From Tamarix chinensis (taxonomy: Eukaryota > Streptophyta > Magnoliopsida > Caryophyllales > Tamaricaceae), in NCBI GenBank assembly GCA_030549775.1, contig CM060177.1:60514638-60578637 (forward strand): DNA of 64,000 nt, read 5' to 3'. Positions within the stretch are counted from its first letter, which is position 1, and every line of letters starts with the position of its first letter. Below are positions 34,320-47,137 of this stretch, piece after piece. Under the pieces are notes generated by a model. The model searched no databases. It was given only the letters and a program-made list of their open reading frames with translations, and was not told the origin of the DNA. The position numbers and the translations under genes were made by a program.

Positions 34320-37300
34320 TTTAACACCTAAACACATTTTTTTTTGCGGAAGAAATTACAATAGAAACATTTAAATTAAAACCCATGAATTCTGGGAATG
34401 TTACTGCCACACTTAGTACCAAACCGGTCCTCTCCGACTGTTTCGGTACCAAGTTCGAAGGCTCAGAAAAGATTTACATTAAACTCAAACCAATAGTTCA
34501 TAAAAGAACTCGAAAGATCATACATTAAAAATCAGAGTACGCGTAAAAGTTTATAATCAATAATAAGATAGAAATCAGAGTGTGAAATTAAAATTCCTCG
34601 AAGGGAATAATCTTACAATTTATAAAAGGTTTAATCGAAACACTTAACACAAGGTAATAAATCAAAAGGAATAAATGCGAATAAAAAGAAATAACATAAC
34701 AAAATAAAGTCACATGAAGAGAAAATACGGCCACGACACTCCCGAACTTTGAGAAAAAACATGCTCAACACTTAGCCCTGACTGATGTCTCACCCACCTG
34801 CACAAAGTCAGAAGGGTATACTACTCATGGGAATGAGAAGCACCCATAAAAATGGTGATCAGTATGCTACATACTAAGTAAGGTAACCGAGCACTAAGGC
34901 TAACATGTAAGCACATAGAATCATATAAAAAAATACTCAACTTACACTTTCAAACCCACACTTATAGTACATAAGGTCATGAAGAAATTATACCACTTAT
35001 AAATGATAAAGGCCACACATAAAGTACATACTTATTCTAGATTAATTATTTAATTATTCTTTTTATCAGAAGTCGATGGACACCATGCGTTTTATCAAAT
35101 CCATGTAAGTACAGGAACACCCCACTATTTTAGCCGGTGGGCCGGTCACTTGCGGGACAAAGTCCACACCACTATTATTCACCGGTGGATCGGTCACTTG
35201 AGGGATAATAGTCCACCCCACTATTCCTTACCAGTGGATCGGCTGGTTCCTGCTCACATGGTGTTCCACTGCAAGTAATTAGTATCTTTTAAGTGTCTTT
35301 AGCAAACTCTAGTTTGTGTTTATTGAGCTCGAGTCACCCCACTATTATTATCGATGGGTTGATCACTTGCGGGACAAAGTCCACACCACTATTATTCGCC
35401 GGTGGATCGGTCACTTATAGGGTAAAACCCTAACTACTATTCCTAACCGGTGGATCAGCTGGACCTGGCTTAATAATCTTTCACATTAAGTGATTAGTGT
35501 CTTAAGTATCTTATTCAAAGGCTTTTACCATGGTCATGCACGAATCATTCTCTTTATACTTCACACATCACAAATCATAAAATTCCACCATTATAATTAC
35601 ACTTTAGTCACCAAATACACATGATAATACGAAAATTCTAAGAAACCACAATAAACCCTAATTGTCCACATGAACCCTAGTTCGGTCTCTAACAGACCCT
35701 TATATATTCTCCACATAATGTTCCAACACCCAAATAATACTTACATTACCTTTCTTATATCCCAAATCAACCTTTCATACGTAAATTTCACTCCCATGCA
35801 AACTTTACACATCCTATGCAACCTCTCAAACTTTTCATACAAACCTTAAACCCCATGTAATCATTAACTCTCATGCAAAACCCTAACTCCACAATGCAAA
35901 CCCTAATACCACCATACAACCATTAATATCACCATGCAAACCCTAATACCACTATACAACCATTAATACCACCACTTAACCACTAATACGACCATGCAAA
36001 CCCTAATACCACCATGCAACCATTAATACCACCATGCAAAACCCAAGATTTCGTCATACAAAACCCTAAATTCAATCCGCACAAAACCAAAGGCTCATCC
36101 ATACCAAACCCTAGAATAGATCCTCTCATACAAAACCACCAATTAGATTCTTCCATACAAAACCATAAATTATATTTTCCCATATAAAATCATAAATTAT
36201 ATTCTCCCACACAAAACCATAAATTAGATTCTCCCAAATAGAACCATAAATTATATTCTCCCACACAAAACTATAAATTAGATTCTTCCATATAAAACCA
36301 TAAATTATATTCTCTCATATAACACCATAAATTGGATTGTCCCATACAAAACCATAAATTAGATTCCTCCATATAAAACCATAAATTATATTCTCCCACA
36401 CAAAACCATAAAAATCATAAATCAAATTCTTCCACACGAAACCCTAAAATTCTCCATTTTATTCTTCCACTCATGAATTATTAAAAGAATTAGGTGAACT
36501 CACCTCCCTTGGTTAACCTCTTTCCCCATCCTCCTTTTTCATCTTTTCTCCCACACAAACCATATCAACACCCTCACATGCATGTCTTACGGGGTCACAA
36601 CACATATCATTATATATAAATAATACATATGCCATATAACAACACAAGAACATGCTTGAACTCCACGTCATACCATATACGAAATAATTACAATAATAAA
36701 CATAGGATACATAGCATGTGAAGCACATAATGCATATAAGTACACAAAAGGCCTTAGCACCCCACACCGGTCATACCATATAACCTCTTTAGGGCTTTGA
36801 CTAGTTTCACCTATTATGAGGGAAAAGCTAAAATTAGACTCCCTTCTATCAAAAATACTATTAATCACTAACTTATTATAAGACTAGGTTTTTAATGAAA
36901 TAATACTATATTTATAAGATAACATTAACTAATTACTAACTTGCTATAAAATTTGATAATATAAGGTTGAAAACTTTACCCTAATAATAATAATAATACT
37001 AAAATAATAATAGCACATATACTAAAAGTAATATCAATGTTAATATTAACAAGAATAGTAATAATAGCAACAATAGCCCAAAATAATACTAATAATAATA
37101 TTAGTAAAATAAGTAACAAAATTTAGTAATAGTAATAATGATGAAACAATAGTAATATTACAAAATTAATAATGACCATAATGGTCATAATAATAAGGAC
37201 AATAATCGAAGATAAAATGAAGCAGGGTTTCTACCCTACATTTAATAACTTAATAAATAATAATAATAATATTAATAATAATAACAACACTAATAATACT

Positions 37301-37636
37301 AATAAAAGCTAATAATAAAAATAATATTAAAAAAAATAATAATAATAATAACAACAACAATAACAATAACAATAATAGAATTATTAATAACACTAATGGT
37401 AAAAGAGTTGTATTAATAATAATGGAATAAGAATAATAGAAATTCAAAATAGGAAATAATAATAAAAATTATACTTATAACATATTAATATTAATAATTG
37501 TAATAATAGAAATAATAAGGGTAATAGTTATAAAATCAAATTAAAAATTATAATAGGGCTTCAGCCCTCAATAGAAACAAAAATAAAAAAATTAATACTA
37601 ATAATAACAATTATAATAATACATATTAATAAAGGA

Positions 37637-37667
<31 letters not shown>

Positions 37668-39285
37668 GGATTTATATTAAAATAAATGAAATAAAATAAT
37701 TTAAGGCTTGTAAAAATAGTGAAAAGGGTTGAGAGGGTCTAGGGTTCAATCTTAGGCTGGTGCGGATATGCGGCACCAACGGTGGTGTATGGCAGTGGCA
37801 GCGGTGGCTGGAAAAAGGGAAAAGTTGAGGGAAGGGAAAAAGAGAAAGAGGAAAAGGGTGGAAGTAAGGATGATTATGGTTGTACAAAAGGAGGGGACAC
37901 AGAATAAGGGTGGTGGCGCAACCAAAGGTGGCAGGGCACGGTAGTAGTGTTGGTGGCCGAATGGAGAAGAAGGAGAGAAAGAGAGGAGGATAGGCAGGAA
38001 GAGGAAAAGAAGGGTAGGGGAAGGTAGAGGATGGTCTGCAGAATAATTTGAGAGGTAACAGAAGTGGCAGAGGAGGTGGCTAATGGTGGTTCGAAGGGTG
38101 GCGGTGGTAAGAGAAAGGGTTGTTTGGGAAGGCTACTTCGCACAGCCGGGGTGGCTTGTGCAGGAAGAATTGAGGGGAATGGGTGGTTTGGTTAACTAGA
38201 GGGTGGTGCAAGGAAGAGTTTGGTAGGCAGATAGGGCGGCATAGTTGGCCGGATACAGCAGAAACGGTGTCTAAAGGGGCGGCGGTGCAATGTCCGGAAA
38301 ATCTGGGTAAGCGACCAAAATTTGATACTAGGCTCAAAATGGGGGTACTTATAGGATATAAATGAGAGAGTGAGGTTAGTGGGAAGATGAGAGAATAGGG
38401 CAAGTGGGGTTAGTGTTCGCCGGTGGTGTCATGGCCGACGAAAATTTAGATCGTGGCAGGGAGAGTGATTGGCTGGGGTGAGGGAAATCGTGCGAGGAGA
38501 GGGTATGGCAGGTAGGTGTGGTTGATGAATCGTCGTGGAAGAGAGGGGGACGTGGGTAGCGATCGTGCGTAGTTGCCGACGAAATTTTTGGCTAATCAGA
38601 AGAAGTTGCAAGTATGCGATGTCGGGGAAGAAGAAAGAAGGAGGAGGAAGAAAGGTGGGCTGGACCAGCGGTTCAAGGGAAAGAAAAGATGGAAAAGAAA
38701 AGGGAGGAGACCGGCCGGGCGCAATGGTAAAAACCATTAATCAAAATGTTGCGTTCTAGAAGGGAAAGAGGGAAAACGCGGCGTAGCGAGGGAGAAAAAA
38801 GGAGGCACCGCGCGGGCTCGGCTGTGCGAAGGAAAGGAAGAAGAGGGGGGCTAGGCCACTGGGCTAGCCTAGTTCAGGGAGAAGAAAAAAGAAAAACAAA
38901 AGAAGAAGAAAGAAAAAAAAGGAAAAAGGAAAAAGGAAAAAAGAAAATAAGAAAAATAGTTAGATTCGATATTTAAATTAATAAAATATTTGGGATATTT
39001 AAAAATAATAATATTTAAATAAAATAATATTTAAATCCCTTTTTAGGGTAATTTATGATTTTTGGAAGATTTTCCATAAATTCCATTTTAATTAGTAAAA
39101 CACCCTAATTTTCTTCCATTAAATTATTTATAAAATTAATATTAATTTGAAACTATTTTCTCCTTCTTATTTTAAATAAAATAGTTTATTTAATTAATTT
39201 TTTAAATAAAATACTTAATTAGCTAAAACACCTAAATTTCTCCTAATTAAAATACTTATAAATTTCTTCTTAATTTTCCCTAATG
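34320..39285 (-). mobile_element. Large non-coding LTR, copy A, minus orientation, ends eroded
   Basis: It follows copies B and C in order: the TTACTGCCACACTTAGTACC block (34399), hairpin (34861-34875), CCGGTGG units (35115-35460), minisatellites (35880-36420), TAA-rich zone (36980-37670), GC-rich leader (37760-38860), GA-rich tract (38880-38960) and AT-rich end. The start is degraded (TTTAACACCT) and the last stretch is lost at about 39285. A TATA-like CCTATAAG on the minus strand at about 38347 fits an LTR promoter. Open frames at 37672-38976 are compositional. Confidence 0.7.
36160..36420. repeat. 27-bp minisatellite in LTR copy A
   Basis: About ten units of the type 'cataaattatattctcccacacaaaac' (starts near 36191, 36218, 36245, 36272 and on). 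The homologous array in copy B is at about 43680-43910. A neighbouring array of 'ctaataccaccatgcaaccatta' units lies at 35890-36040 and 43310-43450. Confidence 0.85.
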
Positions 39286-39790
39286 GGTGGTGAATTGTAG
39301 GAATTACTAGTGTAGGAGATGAGAGAATGACCATAAAATGTAGAGCAAGGAGGAAGGAGAACATGACACAAAAGAACCAAAAGATGGAGGGCGGAGTGTT
39401 GGTGGATAATGGTGGAAAAACTAGGGGAAGCCTTAGCAAAGTTGGCTAGAGGTGAAGGGGTGGAGCTTCAATTAATGTGGCCAAAAGAAGGGGTGGAATA
39501 CTGATATTGGTTGAATTAATAGAGGGTGTAATGGTAGGATTGACCATTGTTGTTTTGGTGGTTAAATACAAATGGCCAAAGCCAATGGAAGGGATATATT
39601 TCATGTTTTTGGATGAGGAAGGTGGATTTCTTTAGGTGATGTTGTACGTGGGTGTTATGGTGGTTTAAATAGAATCCGGCAATGCAAGGATGAGTTACCA
39701 GTGGTAGTGGCTAATGGCAAGGAAAGGAGGATGGTGGATAGTCGTGTTGTAGAATAAAATGGCCAGAATGGAAGAGTAATGGTGGAGAAT
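39286..39790. other. GA/GGTGG-rich stretch between LTR copies A and B
   Basis: No gene. The composition resembles 12950-13960 and 53509-53780. Probably a fragment of an older LTR-like unit (perhaps D) into which copy B inserted; this rests on composition and position only. Confidence 0.35.
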
Positions 39791-40357
39791 TGTAACACCC
39801 CAAAATTCACTACTTTTTTTTTTAAGAAAGGCGGAAGTAATTAAAATAGAAACTCTTAAATTAAAACAAGTGAATTCTGAGAATGTTACCGCCACACTTA
39901 GTACCAGACCGGTTCTCTCCAACCGTTCCAGTACCAAGTGCTAAGGCTAAGAGGAGATAAACATTAAACCAAATCAATAGTTCATAGAAGAACTAGAAAG
40001 ATCATAATATCAAAATCAGAGTATGTATAAAGGTTTACAAACCAATAGAGTAAAATCAATCATAAGATAGAAATCAGAGTGCGAAATCAAAACTCCTCAA
40101 GGGGAATAATCTTACAATCGATAAAAGCTTCATTTGAAATACTCAGTACAAGGTAGTAAATCAAATAGGATAAATCTAATACAAGAAGAAATAATAGAAA
40201 TAAATAAGATAATAAAAAGAGTGGATCCGGCCACACTACTCACAAATTTCGAGCCAAAAACACTCAATACTCAGCTTCGACTGATGTCTCACCCACCTGC
40301 ACAAGTTAGAATGGCATACTACTCGTGGGAATGAGCAGCACCCATGAAAAGGGTGAT

Positions 40358-40374
40358 CAGTACGCTACGTACTG
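40358..40374. repeat. Perfect hairpin CAGTACG-CTA-CGTACTG in LTR copy B
   Basis: A 7-bp perfect stem with a 3-base loop. The equivalent sites are AGTATG-CTA-CATACT at 34861 (copy A) and AGTACG-CTT-CGTACT at 55908 (copy C). Confidence 0.75.
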
Positions 40375-40471
40375 AGTAAGGTAACCGAGCACTAAGGCCA
40401 ACACATAAGCACATAATCCATGCAGAATAAAAGATCATAAAGACGATCATGATATCATAACAACGAATAAT

Positions 40472-42455
40472 TGGTGTGGCCGTAGATGGCACGCAATTTA
40501 AACCCTCTTGTTGTCAATTGTAGCACTGGTAAATAAGGGTATCGTTCTAGCCGGGGATTGAGAGGGCTCACCTCTATTTAACTAGCTTAAAAATAATTAA
40601 AACTAAAAATAAAAATCCTAAATAACACTAAATAAATAAATAAGAAAAATACTAATGGGTGTTATAAAAATAATTAAAGAAATAAATAAAACAAACTAAT
40701 AATGAAAATAATGGAAAACGATGGGAAATGATGGGAAACCGCAGATATGAGGAATATGTTAGGGAAATAAAAATTCACCACTAGATTAGGTCGAAATATA
40801 ATATTTATTTCTAAGTCATCTTTTAATCATGAGAAGGAGATCGATCAAGTAGCACACCAAACGCAGGTCCATACACCTTATATTACTTCCCTTAATTAAT
40901 TAATACGACCACGTGCCTATATTAACCCTATCAAATACTAGCAGTATAGCAGGAACAACCGGCTCCTATATTTAACTAGATTTGATGCATTAAGTGTAAG
41001 TGGAAGGCTGTCAATCTAAGTACCTAGACTAGTACAAAACGCATGTCTAGCTGTATTTCCTATCCTTGACCCACACGTATCGAAACGTTTACCACTTCGG
41101 TTAGAAACACAAAACGATTAGGTGAATTGTTATCTAACCTAGCTGCAATTTATACACATAAATTCTAGTATATTTAGATGGCCACCTCGCAGGCAAATAA
41201 TCCTACATACTGTCACTTATGAGGAACTAGAACAAGGCATGCACCAAATAAACTATACTTGACAGAATTATACATATAAACGATAGCAATTAACATAGAG
41301 TCAAGAAACAATCTCACGAAACAAAGAAAATAAAATTATAACTCAAATCCTAATCCAGGATTTCAAATTATTCCCTAACAATAAACAATCAACCAGCCAT
41401 AATTAAAGAATTAATTACACAGAAATATATATCTAAAATATAAATTAAAAAAAAGAGAAATAAATAACCGGAATTAATTTTGGATAAAAGTTCAATAATT
41501 TATTCAGATAAAAATTAATTTTATCTGAAATAAATTCTACTTGTATAAATTTCCTCTTATTTTTCTTCCTTTCTTGCCTTTATTTCCGTGCAACAATTTC
41601 CTTTTCTTTTTCTTTTCCTTCCGGCTGACAGGGCTGACGAAGGCTGATTGGTTGCTGCCTCAAACTCCGTGCGGTGTCCTTCGTGTAGCCTCCGTTTCGT
41701 ATGACTTTCGTACCCTTGTGTCCGTTCCACAAAGACTCTGAAGGCTCTACCGCTCACTTCTGAGCCTAAGACTTCGACCGCACTCCTCAGCGTCGAGCCT
41801 TGAAGGCTCTCGCTTCTCCCTGTTTTTTTCTTTTTCCCGCGGCTCTATTTATTTCCGTTAGAAACCTTTCCACGTCAGCCCTTATTGTGGCTGACTCTCC
41901 TTTATTCTGCCGCTGAGCTCTCTTCTTTCCACGTCAGCCCTTACGGCTGACTTTTCTTCGTCGTTCCGTGCGCTGGCTTTGTTTCTTGTGCCACGTTCTT
42001 CTTTTGTTCTTGTTTCGGACCTTTGGGCCTTCAGCTTTCAGCCGTTTGTCCAAAGGCCCAATTTATTTTTTTAAAATTTTTTTATTTAAAAACAATACCT
42101 GTAAAATAAAATTCAATAAATATTAATAAATAATATTTTATTCTAAATTTACTTAATTTATATCATTTTAGCTCAAATAATAAAATTTATGCAATTTTTA
42201 CCACTTAAGCATAAAAAATAAATATTCCCCTATATTAGCTAAATAAACTACCAAAAACTAAGATTATAAGGGTATAAAATATGTCAAAATATGAACTCAT
42301 CACACCCCCACACTTAGCTTCTTGCTTGTCCTCAAGCAAGTTATTACTCTAAACAAATAAAATTAAATTAGCTAGCCACTTTCGTAGGTCTCACGATTAC
42401 ACTTAGCATGTGTAACAAGCCCTTTAAACCCCTAGGTCAAAATATGAACTCATCA
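40472..42455 (-). mobile_element. Almost-solo Athila-type LTR with internal remnant, minus strand
   Basis: A complete LTR (40472-42302, 1831 bp) is followed by 133 bp of element interior (42303-42435) and then the first 20 bp of a second LTR (42436-42455). ATAAT flanks the whole (40467-40471 and 42456-42460). The interior ends in a GTGTGGGGGTG polypurine tract next to CTTGCTTGAGGACAAGCAAG, as in Athila elements. The LTR is the reverse complement of 60566-62371. The open frames at 41541-41757 lie in non-coding LTR. Confidence 0.9.
42303..42313 (-). promoter_or_regulatory. Polypurine tract of the near-solo Athila element
   Basis: The minus strand reads AAGTGTGGGGGTG directly before the LTR start TGATGAGTTC, the plus-strand priming site. 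Confidence 0.8.
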
Positions 42456-45400
42456 ATAATCATTCGGGTACATATGTAAAGGCCCAATTATAATCCAGAT
42501 TAATTATTTAATTTATCTCTGATCAAGAATCGTTTCACACCATGATTTTTATCAAATCCATGCGAGTATGGAAGCCCCCACTATTATAGGCGATGGATTG
42601 GAGGCACATAGGGTATCATACCTAACCACTATTATAGTCGGTGGATCAAAGGCACATAGGACTACGCATCCTAACCACTATTCCTAACCGGTGGATTGGT
42701 TGGCCCTAGCTCGCATGGTGTTCCACTGTAAGTAATTAGTATCTTTTAGGCATTTTAGCAAAACTCCGGTTTGCGGTTGTTGAGCTCGGGAACCCCCACT
42801 ATTATAACCGGTGGATCGGTTTACGCATAGAGCATCCTACTCTAACCACTATTATAACCGGTGGATCGGTCACACATAGGGTAAAAACCCTAACCACTAT
42901 TCCGAACCGGTGGATCGGTTGGTCCCGTCTTAATGATCTTCCACTTTAAATAATTAGTGTCTTAAGTATCTTATTCAAAGCTTTCACCCTGGACATGCAT
43001 GAATCACTCCCTTTACACTTCACACATCACAAATCATAAATTCCATCCTCATAATTATACTTTAGTCACCAAATACACCTGATACCGCAAAAACCCTAAG
43101 CAGTCACACCAAACCCTAATTATCCACACAAACCCTAGCTCGGTTTCCTACGTACCCATATAATGCTCCACAAACTATTTTCCATCCAAAGTGTTCAATC
43201 ACCCAAACAACACTTACATTACTTTCCTCACATCCCAAATCAACGTTCTATACATAAATTTTGCTCTCATACAAACTTTACACATCCCATGCAATTATTA
43301 ACTTCCATGCCAACTCTAATACGACCATACAAACCCTAATACCACCATGCAACTATTAAAACCACGATGCAAACTCTAATACCACCATGCAACCATTAAT
43401 ACCATCATGCAGACCCTAATACCACTATTTAACCATTAATAACACCATGCAAAACCCAAGATTTCATCATACAAAACTCTAAATTCAATCCACACAAACC
43501 CAAAGATTCATCCATACCAAACCCAAGATTCAAACCATGTAAAACCCAAAGATTCATCCTTACAAAACCCTAAATTCAAACCATATAAAACCCAAAGATT
43601 CATACATACCAAACTCTAGATTCGAACCATATCAAAACAGAGATTCATCCATACAAAACTTTACATTAGATCCTTCCGTACAAAACCATAAATTAGATTT
43701 TCCCATATAAAGCCATAAATTATATTCTCCCACACAAAACCATAAATTAGATTCTCCCAAATAGAACCATCAATTATATTCTCTCACACAAAGCCATAGA
43801 TTAGATTCTTCCATATAAAACCATAAATTATATTCTCCTATATAACACTATAAGTTGAATTCTCCTATATAAAACCATAAATTAGATTCCCCCATATATA
43901 ACCATAAATTATATTTCACTCTTACACTCATGGGTCATTAAAATACTTAGGTAAATTCACATCCCTTGATCAACTTCTTTCCCCCATTATCCCTTTTCAT
44001 CCTTTCTCTCACCCAAACAACACTAACATCCTCTCATGCATGCCTCCACACACATATCATCACATATACAATATTTCATCATATATAGTACTCATGCCAT
44101 ACAAAAACCTACTTCAACTCCACATCATACCATATATGAAATAACTAATAATAATAAAAATAGGATACATAACATGCGAAGTACATAATGCATATAGGCA
44201 CACAAAAGGCCTTAGTACCACCCTTACCTAAAATGTCACCGGTCTTGGAGCACGCTCCTATATTACTTGAGAGCTTTGATTGGGCTCACCTACTATAGGA
44301 AAATACTAGGATTAGGTTTCCTCTTAAGAATTATATTATTTCTAACTTATCCCAAGACCTTATTTTTAATTAAAATATTATTATATTAAAATTAACTACA
44401 CAAAATACTAGTAGAAAAAAAAACTAATAATAACACCGATGAACTTTAAAACAAAAGGGTGATATAAGGGTCTCTACCCTTCACCCAAAATAATTTTAGT
44501 AAGGATGAAAATAATAATAATATACCTTTAATAAACACTAAATATTATAAATAAAGATAATATTAAGAATAATAATAATAATAATAATAATAGTAATATA
44601 TAAGCCTTATATTTTAAGGTGGGATTTCAACCCTGCCCCTAATTAATTACCTACTATTCATTTACATAAATAAATAATAAAATTAATATCATATATAATA
44701 ATATTCAAATAATAGAGATGATACTAATATTATTATTAATGGTTATAAAAATAGAAATAAAAATACTATAATACATAAGTGCGAATGTTAATACAAAATT
44801 AGGGCCTAAGATTTTCCAGAATAATTAATAAAATGATAATAATAATTATTCTAATAATTATAATATTAATAATAGTAAGAAGAATGATAATAAAACATAT
44901 AATAATTCAAATAATAACTTAAAATTCAAAACTAACAACACAATAAGTTCATTCCTACTCTATACCCTACAAGTAAAAATTGGCATCAATATTATGTCTA
45001 ATAATATTATTAATAATAGAGTAGAAATAATTATTATATTCGAATAATTACTAATAATTGAAATAAAAATAGAATATATTACAATAAATAGTAAGTAAGG
45101 CTTAAGAAGGTTTAGAGTTTCACCTTGAGTCGGCGGGGATGGGCGGCACCGGCGGTGGTTGAAAAAAGAGTCTAAGAGGGAAAAAGATGAAGAAAAAGAG
45201 ATAATGAGAAAGGGAAAAAAGAAAAGAAGGTCGTGGTTAGGTAGAGGAGAATTAGAGGGAATTTTTGGGTGGTGCAGAGGGCAATAGAAGTGGCAATAGC
45301 GGCGACGGATGGCTGCTTAAAGGTTGTTGGTTACAGATTTCTACACGGCGGGCAAGAGATTTCATACGACTATGGCGGCTCGTGCGAGAAGAATCGAAGG

Positions 45401-45582
45401 ATCTGCATAGCTTAGTTAGCTTGAAGAAATTTCAGGGAAGAATTTGAGATGATGCGGTGGCGCTGAGGTTGGCTATCAGCGGCGGAAGATGCGTTTGAAG
45501 TCACGGTGGTGGCAGCCCTCGCTTAGGGTTTCGGGTGAGAAAAAAAATTCCAAAACTCCTACAATTAGGCTATTTATAGATG

Positions 45583-45587
45583 GTAGA
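45583..45587. repeat. Target-site duplication GTAGA, left copy
   Basis: Matches 52501-52505; both abut the LTR ends of the plus-strand gypsy element. It lies about 5 bp from the host LTR's TATA box (45571-45578). Confidence 0.9.
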
Positions 45588-46446
45588 TGATATGAATCTT
45601 AAGAATTTATATTTAATTAATTTTGAAAATTGTTGTGAATTATTTACTTATAATTGTTTGTCTTATTTGGTGAATAAATAGGAGTGTAATGCAGCATATG
45701 GACTCTGTGGATCTTTGGATGCAGTTGCTGGAATGTAGAGATTATGTATCTGAAGTGTGCAGATTATGTAATTTTTTTTAATTAATTGTAATCCCATATG
45801 ATGCATTCGCCGGTCGAAATTGGCTAATGGAAATTAGGTCGGTTGTATAATCCGCCACCCGGTCCTTAATTTTGGACTAGATGGATTGTGGATTAATCAA
45901 TCCTTATTAGCCATGATTAGCTAAAGTGTTATTTTTAGCTGATGGGAATTAAGTCTTAAACTTAATTTATATTTGGGGCATTTTTTATTTTGTAGATTAA
46001 TTGGGCTGGTCGACTATTTATGTGGCCCAAAGTAATAAGCCCGTTCGGCCTTTCCATTGTAAATTGGCCGTGTATTCGTTGGTTTGTATTGTGTATTTGT
46101 AAGTCGTTATACAGTCTGTAATATGCATATAAATAGCCTGGTAAACGTGTAATAGTGGATGATTCTTTTTGACAGAATATTTTGGCTGAGTTCTCGATTC
46201 TTCTTGGGACTTGTCTCTCTCTATCTTTCGGCGATTCTCTCGCTCGCTCATCTTCTCTGAATCTGCTCTCTTACTTTGATCGATCTTGATCATTCTTTCT
46301 TTAATTTCAGTTGCCGTTGTACAAACTGCACCTCTGAATCTTTGGGTCTTCCTTTGGAGTTGTTCCTTAGGCTGAACCGGCGAAATCGAACGTTGTGCTC
46401 GATTAATCTTTCGATCCTTTCGAGAAACCCTAATAGGTTTCCACCA
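45588..46446 (+). repeat. 5' LTR of the plus-strand gypsy element
   Basis: From TGATATGAATC to TTTCCACCA. Aligned along its length with 51639-52500. TATAAATA at 46128-46135 is the likely promoter; a CT-rich leader follows. Confidence 0.95.
46128..46135 (+). promoter_or_regulatory. TATA box of the 5' LTR
   Basis: TATAAATA in 'gcatataaatagcctgg'; repeated in the 3' LTR at 52180-52187. Transcription would start about 30 bases downstream. Confidence 0.65.
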
Positions 46447-46448
46447 TT

Positions 46449-46461
46449 TGGTATCAGAGCC
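46449..46461 (+). promoter_or_regulatory. Primer binding site, initiator-Met tRNA
   Basis: TGGTATCAGAGCC two bases after the LTR end, complementary to the 3' end of plant initiator-Met tRNA. Confidence 0.9.
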
Positions 46462-47137
46462 TCGATTATTAGAGTGCTTGTAGTTTTCTTTGTTACTGAT
46501 AAATTTTTCCTCAATTTTTGAGTCGATTTTTGTATTTCGCTAACCCTATTTTGAGGTGTGAAATTTTAGGGTTTACAACGACGAGGACTGTTTTGATTTT
46601 CGTCGTTCTAAAACCGGCAATTAAAGTATTTTGGTTCTCTATTTCGAAAGTTCCAAAGAGAAACCCTAATTGACCTAGGGTTTTGTCAAGAACTTGAATA
46701 TTGATTGACTGTGCGACAAATTGTTGTTGGTTACCTCGATTCGTAAATTTTCTTGTTTAATACTACTATCTGCTATACTTAATTTCCAATTTCTTCGCAA
46801 ATTACTTGTTTGTTGATAAATACTTAGGTGACATAACTGGCGAACCTTTGGTTTCGAGAAAAGGGTTAGACCTCCAAGAAGAGGGGTACCCTAAATAAGT
46901 GGATTAACTGCTTAAGCAGATGCGGTAATATCGTTCCCTTTTACTTAGTCATTATTGTCAAATTATTATAGACTTGAATAAGTCTGAGTAAGCTATACTA
47001 TTACTATTTCTATTAATCATTGATACTGTGATACTTCGTGTGACTGGACTGTGTTTTGTTTGTCTGAAATTCTTAAATAAATTGATTCTGTTAATTAACT
47101 GCTGCTGTGTTAGTTGTTTAAGTCTAAAAATTTCATT

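Noticed and set aside
36160..36420. Regular repeats that could suggest a CRISPR array
   Set aside because: 27-bp head-to-tail units without spacers in a plant LTR; a minisatellite.
37672..38976. Cluster of open frames, up to 107 codons
   Set aside because: The GC-rich LTR leader of copy A; equivalent positions in copies B and C do not keep the frames open.
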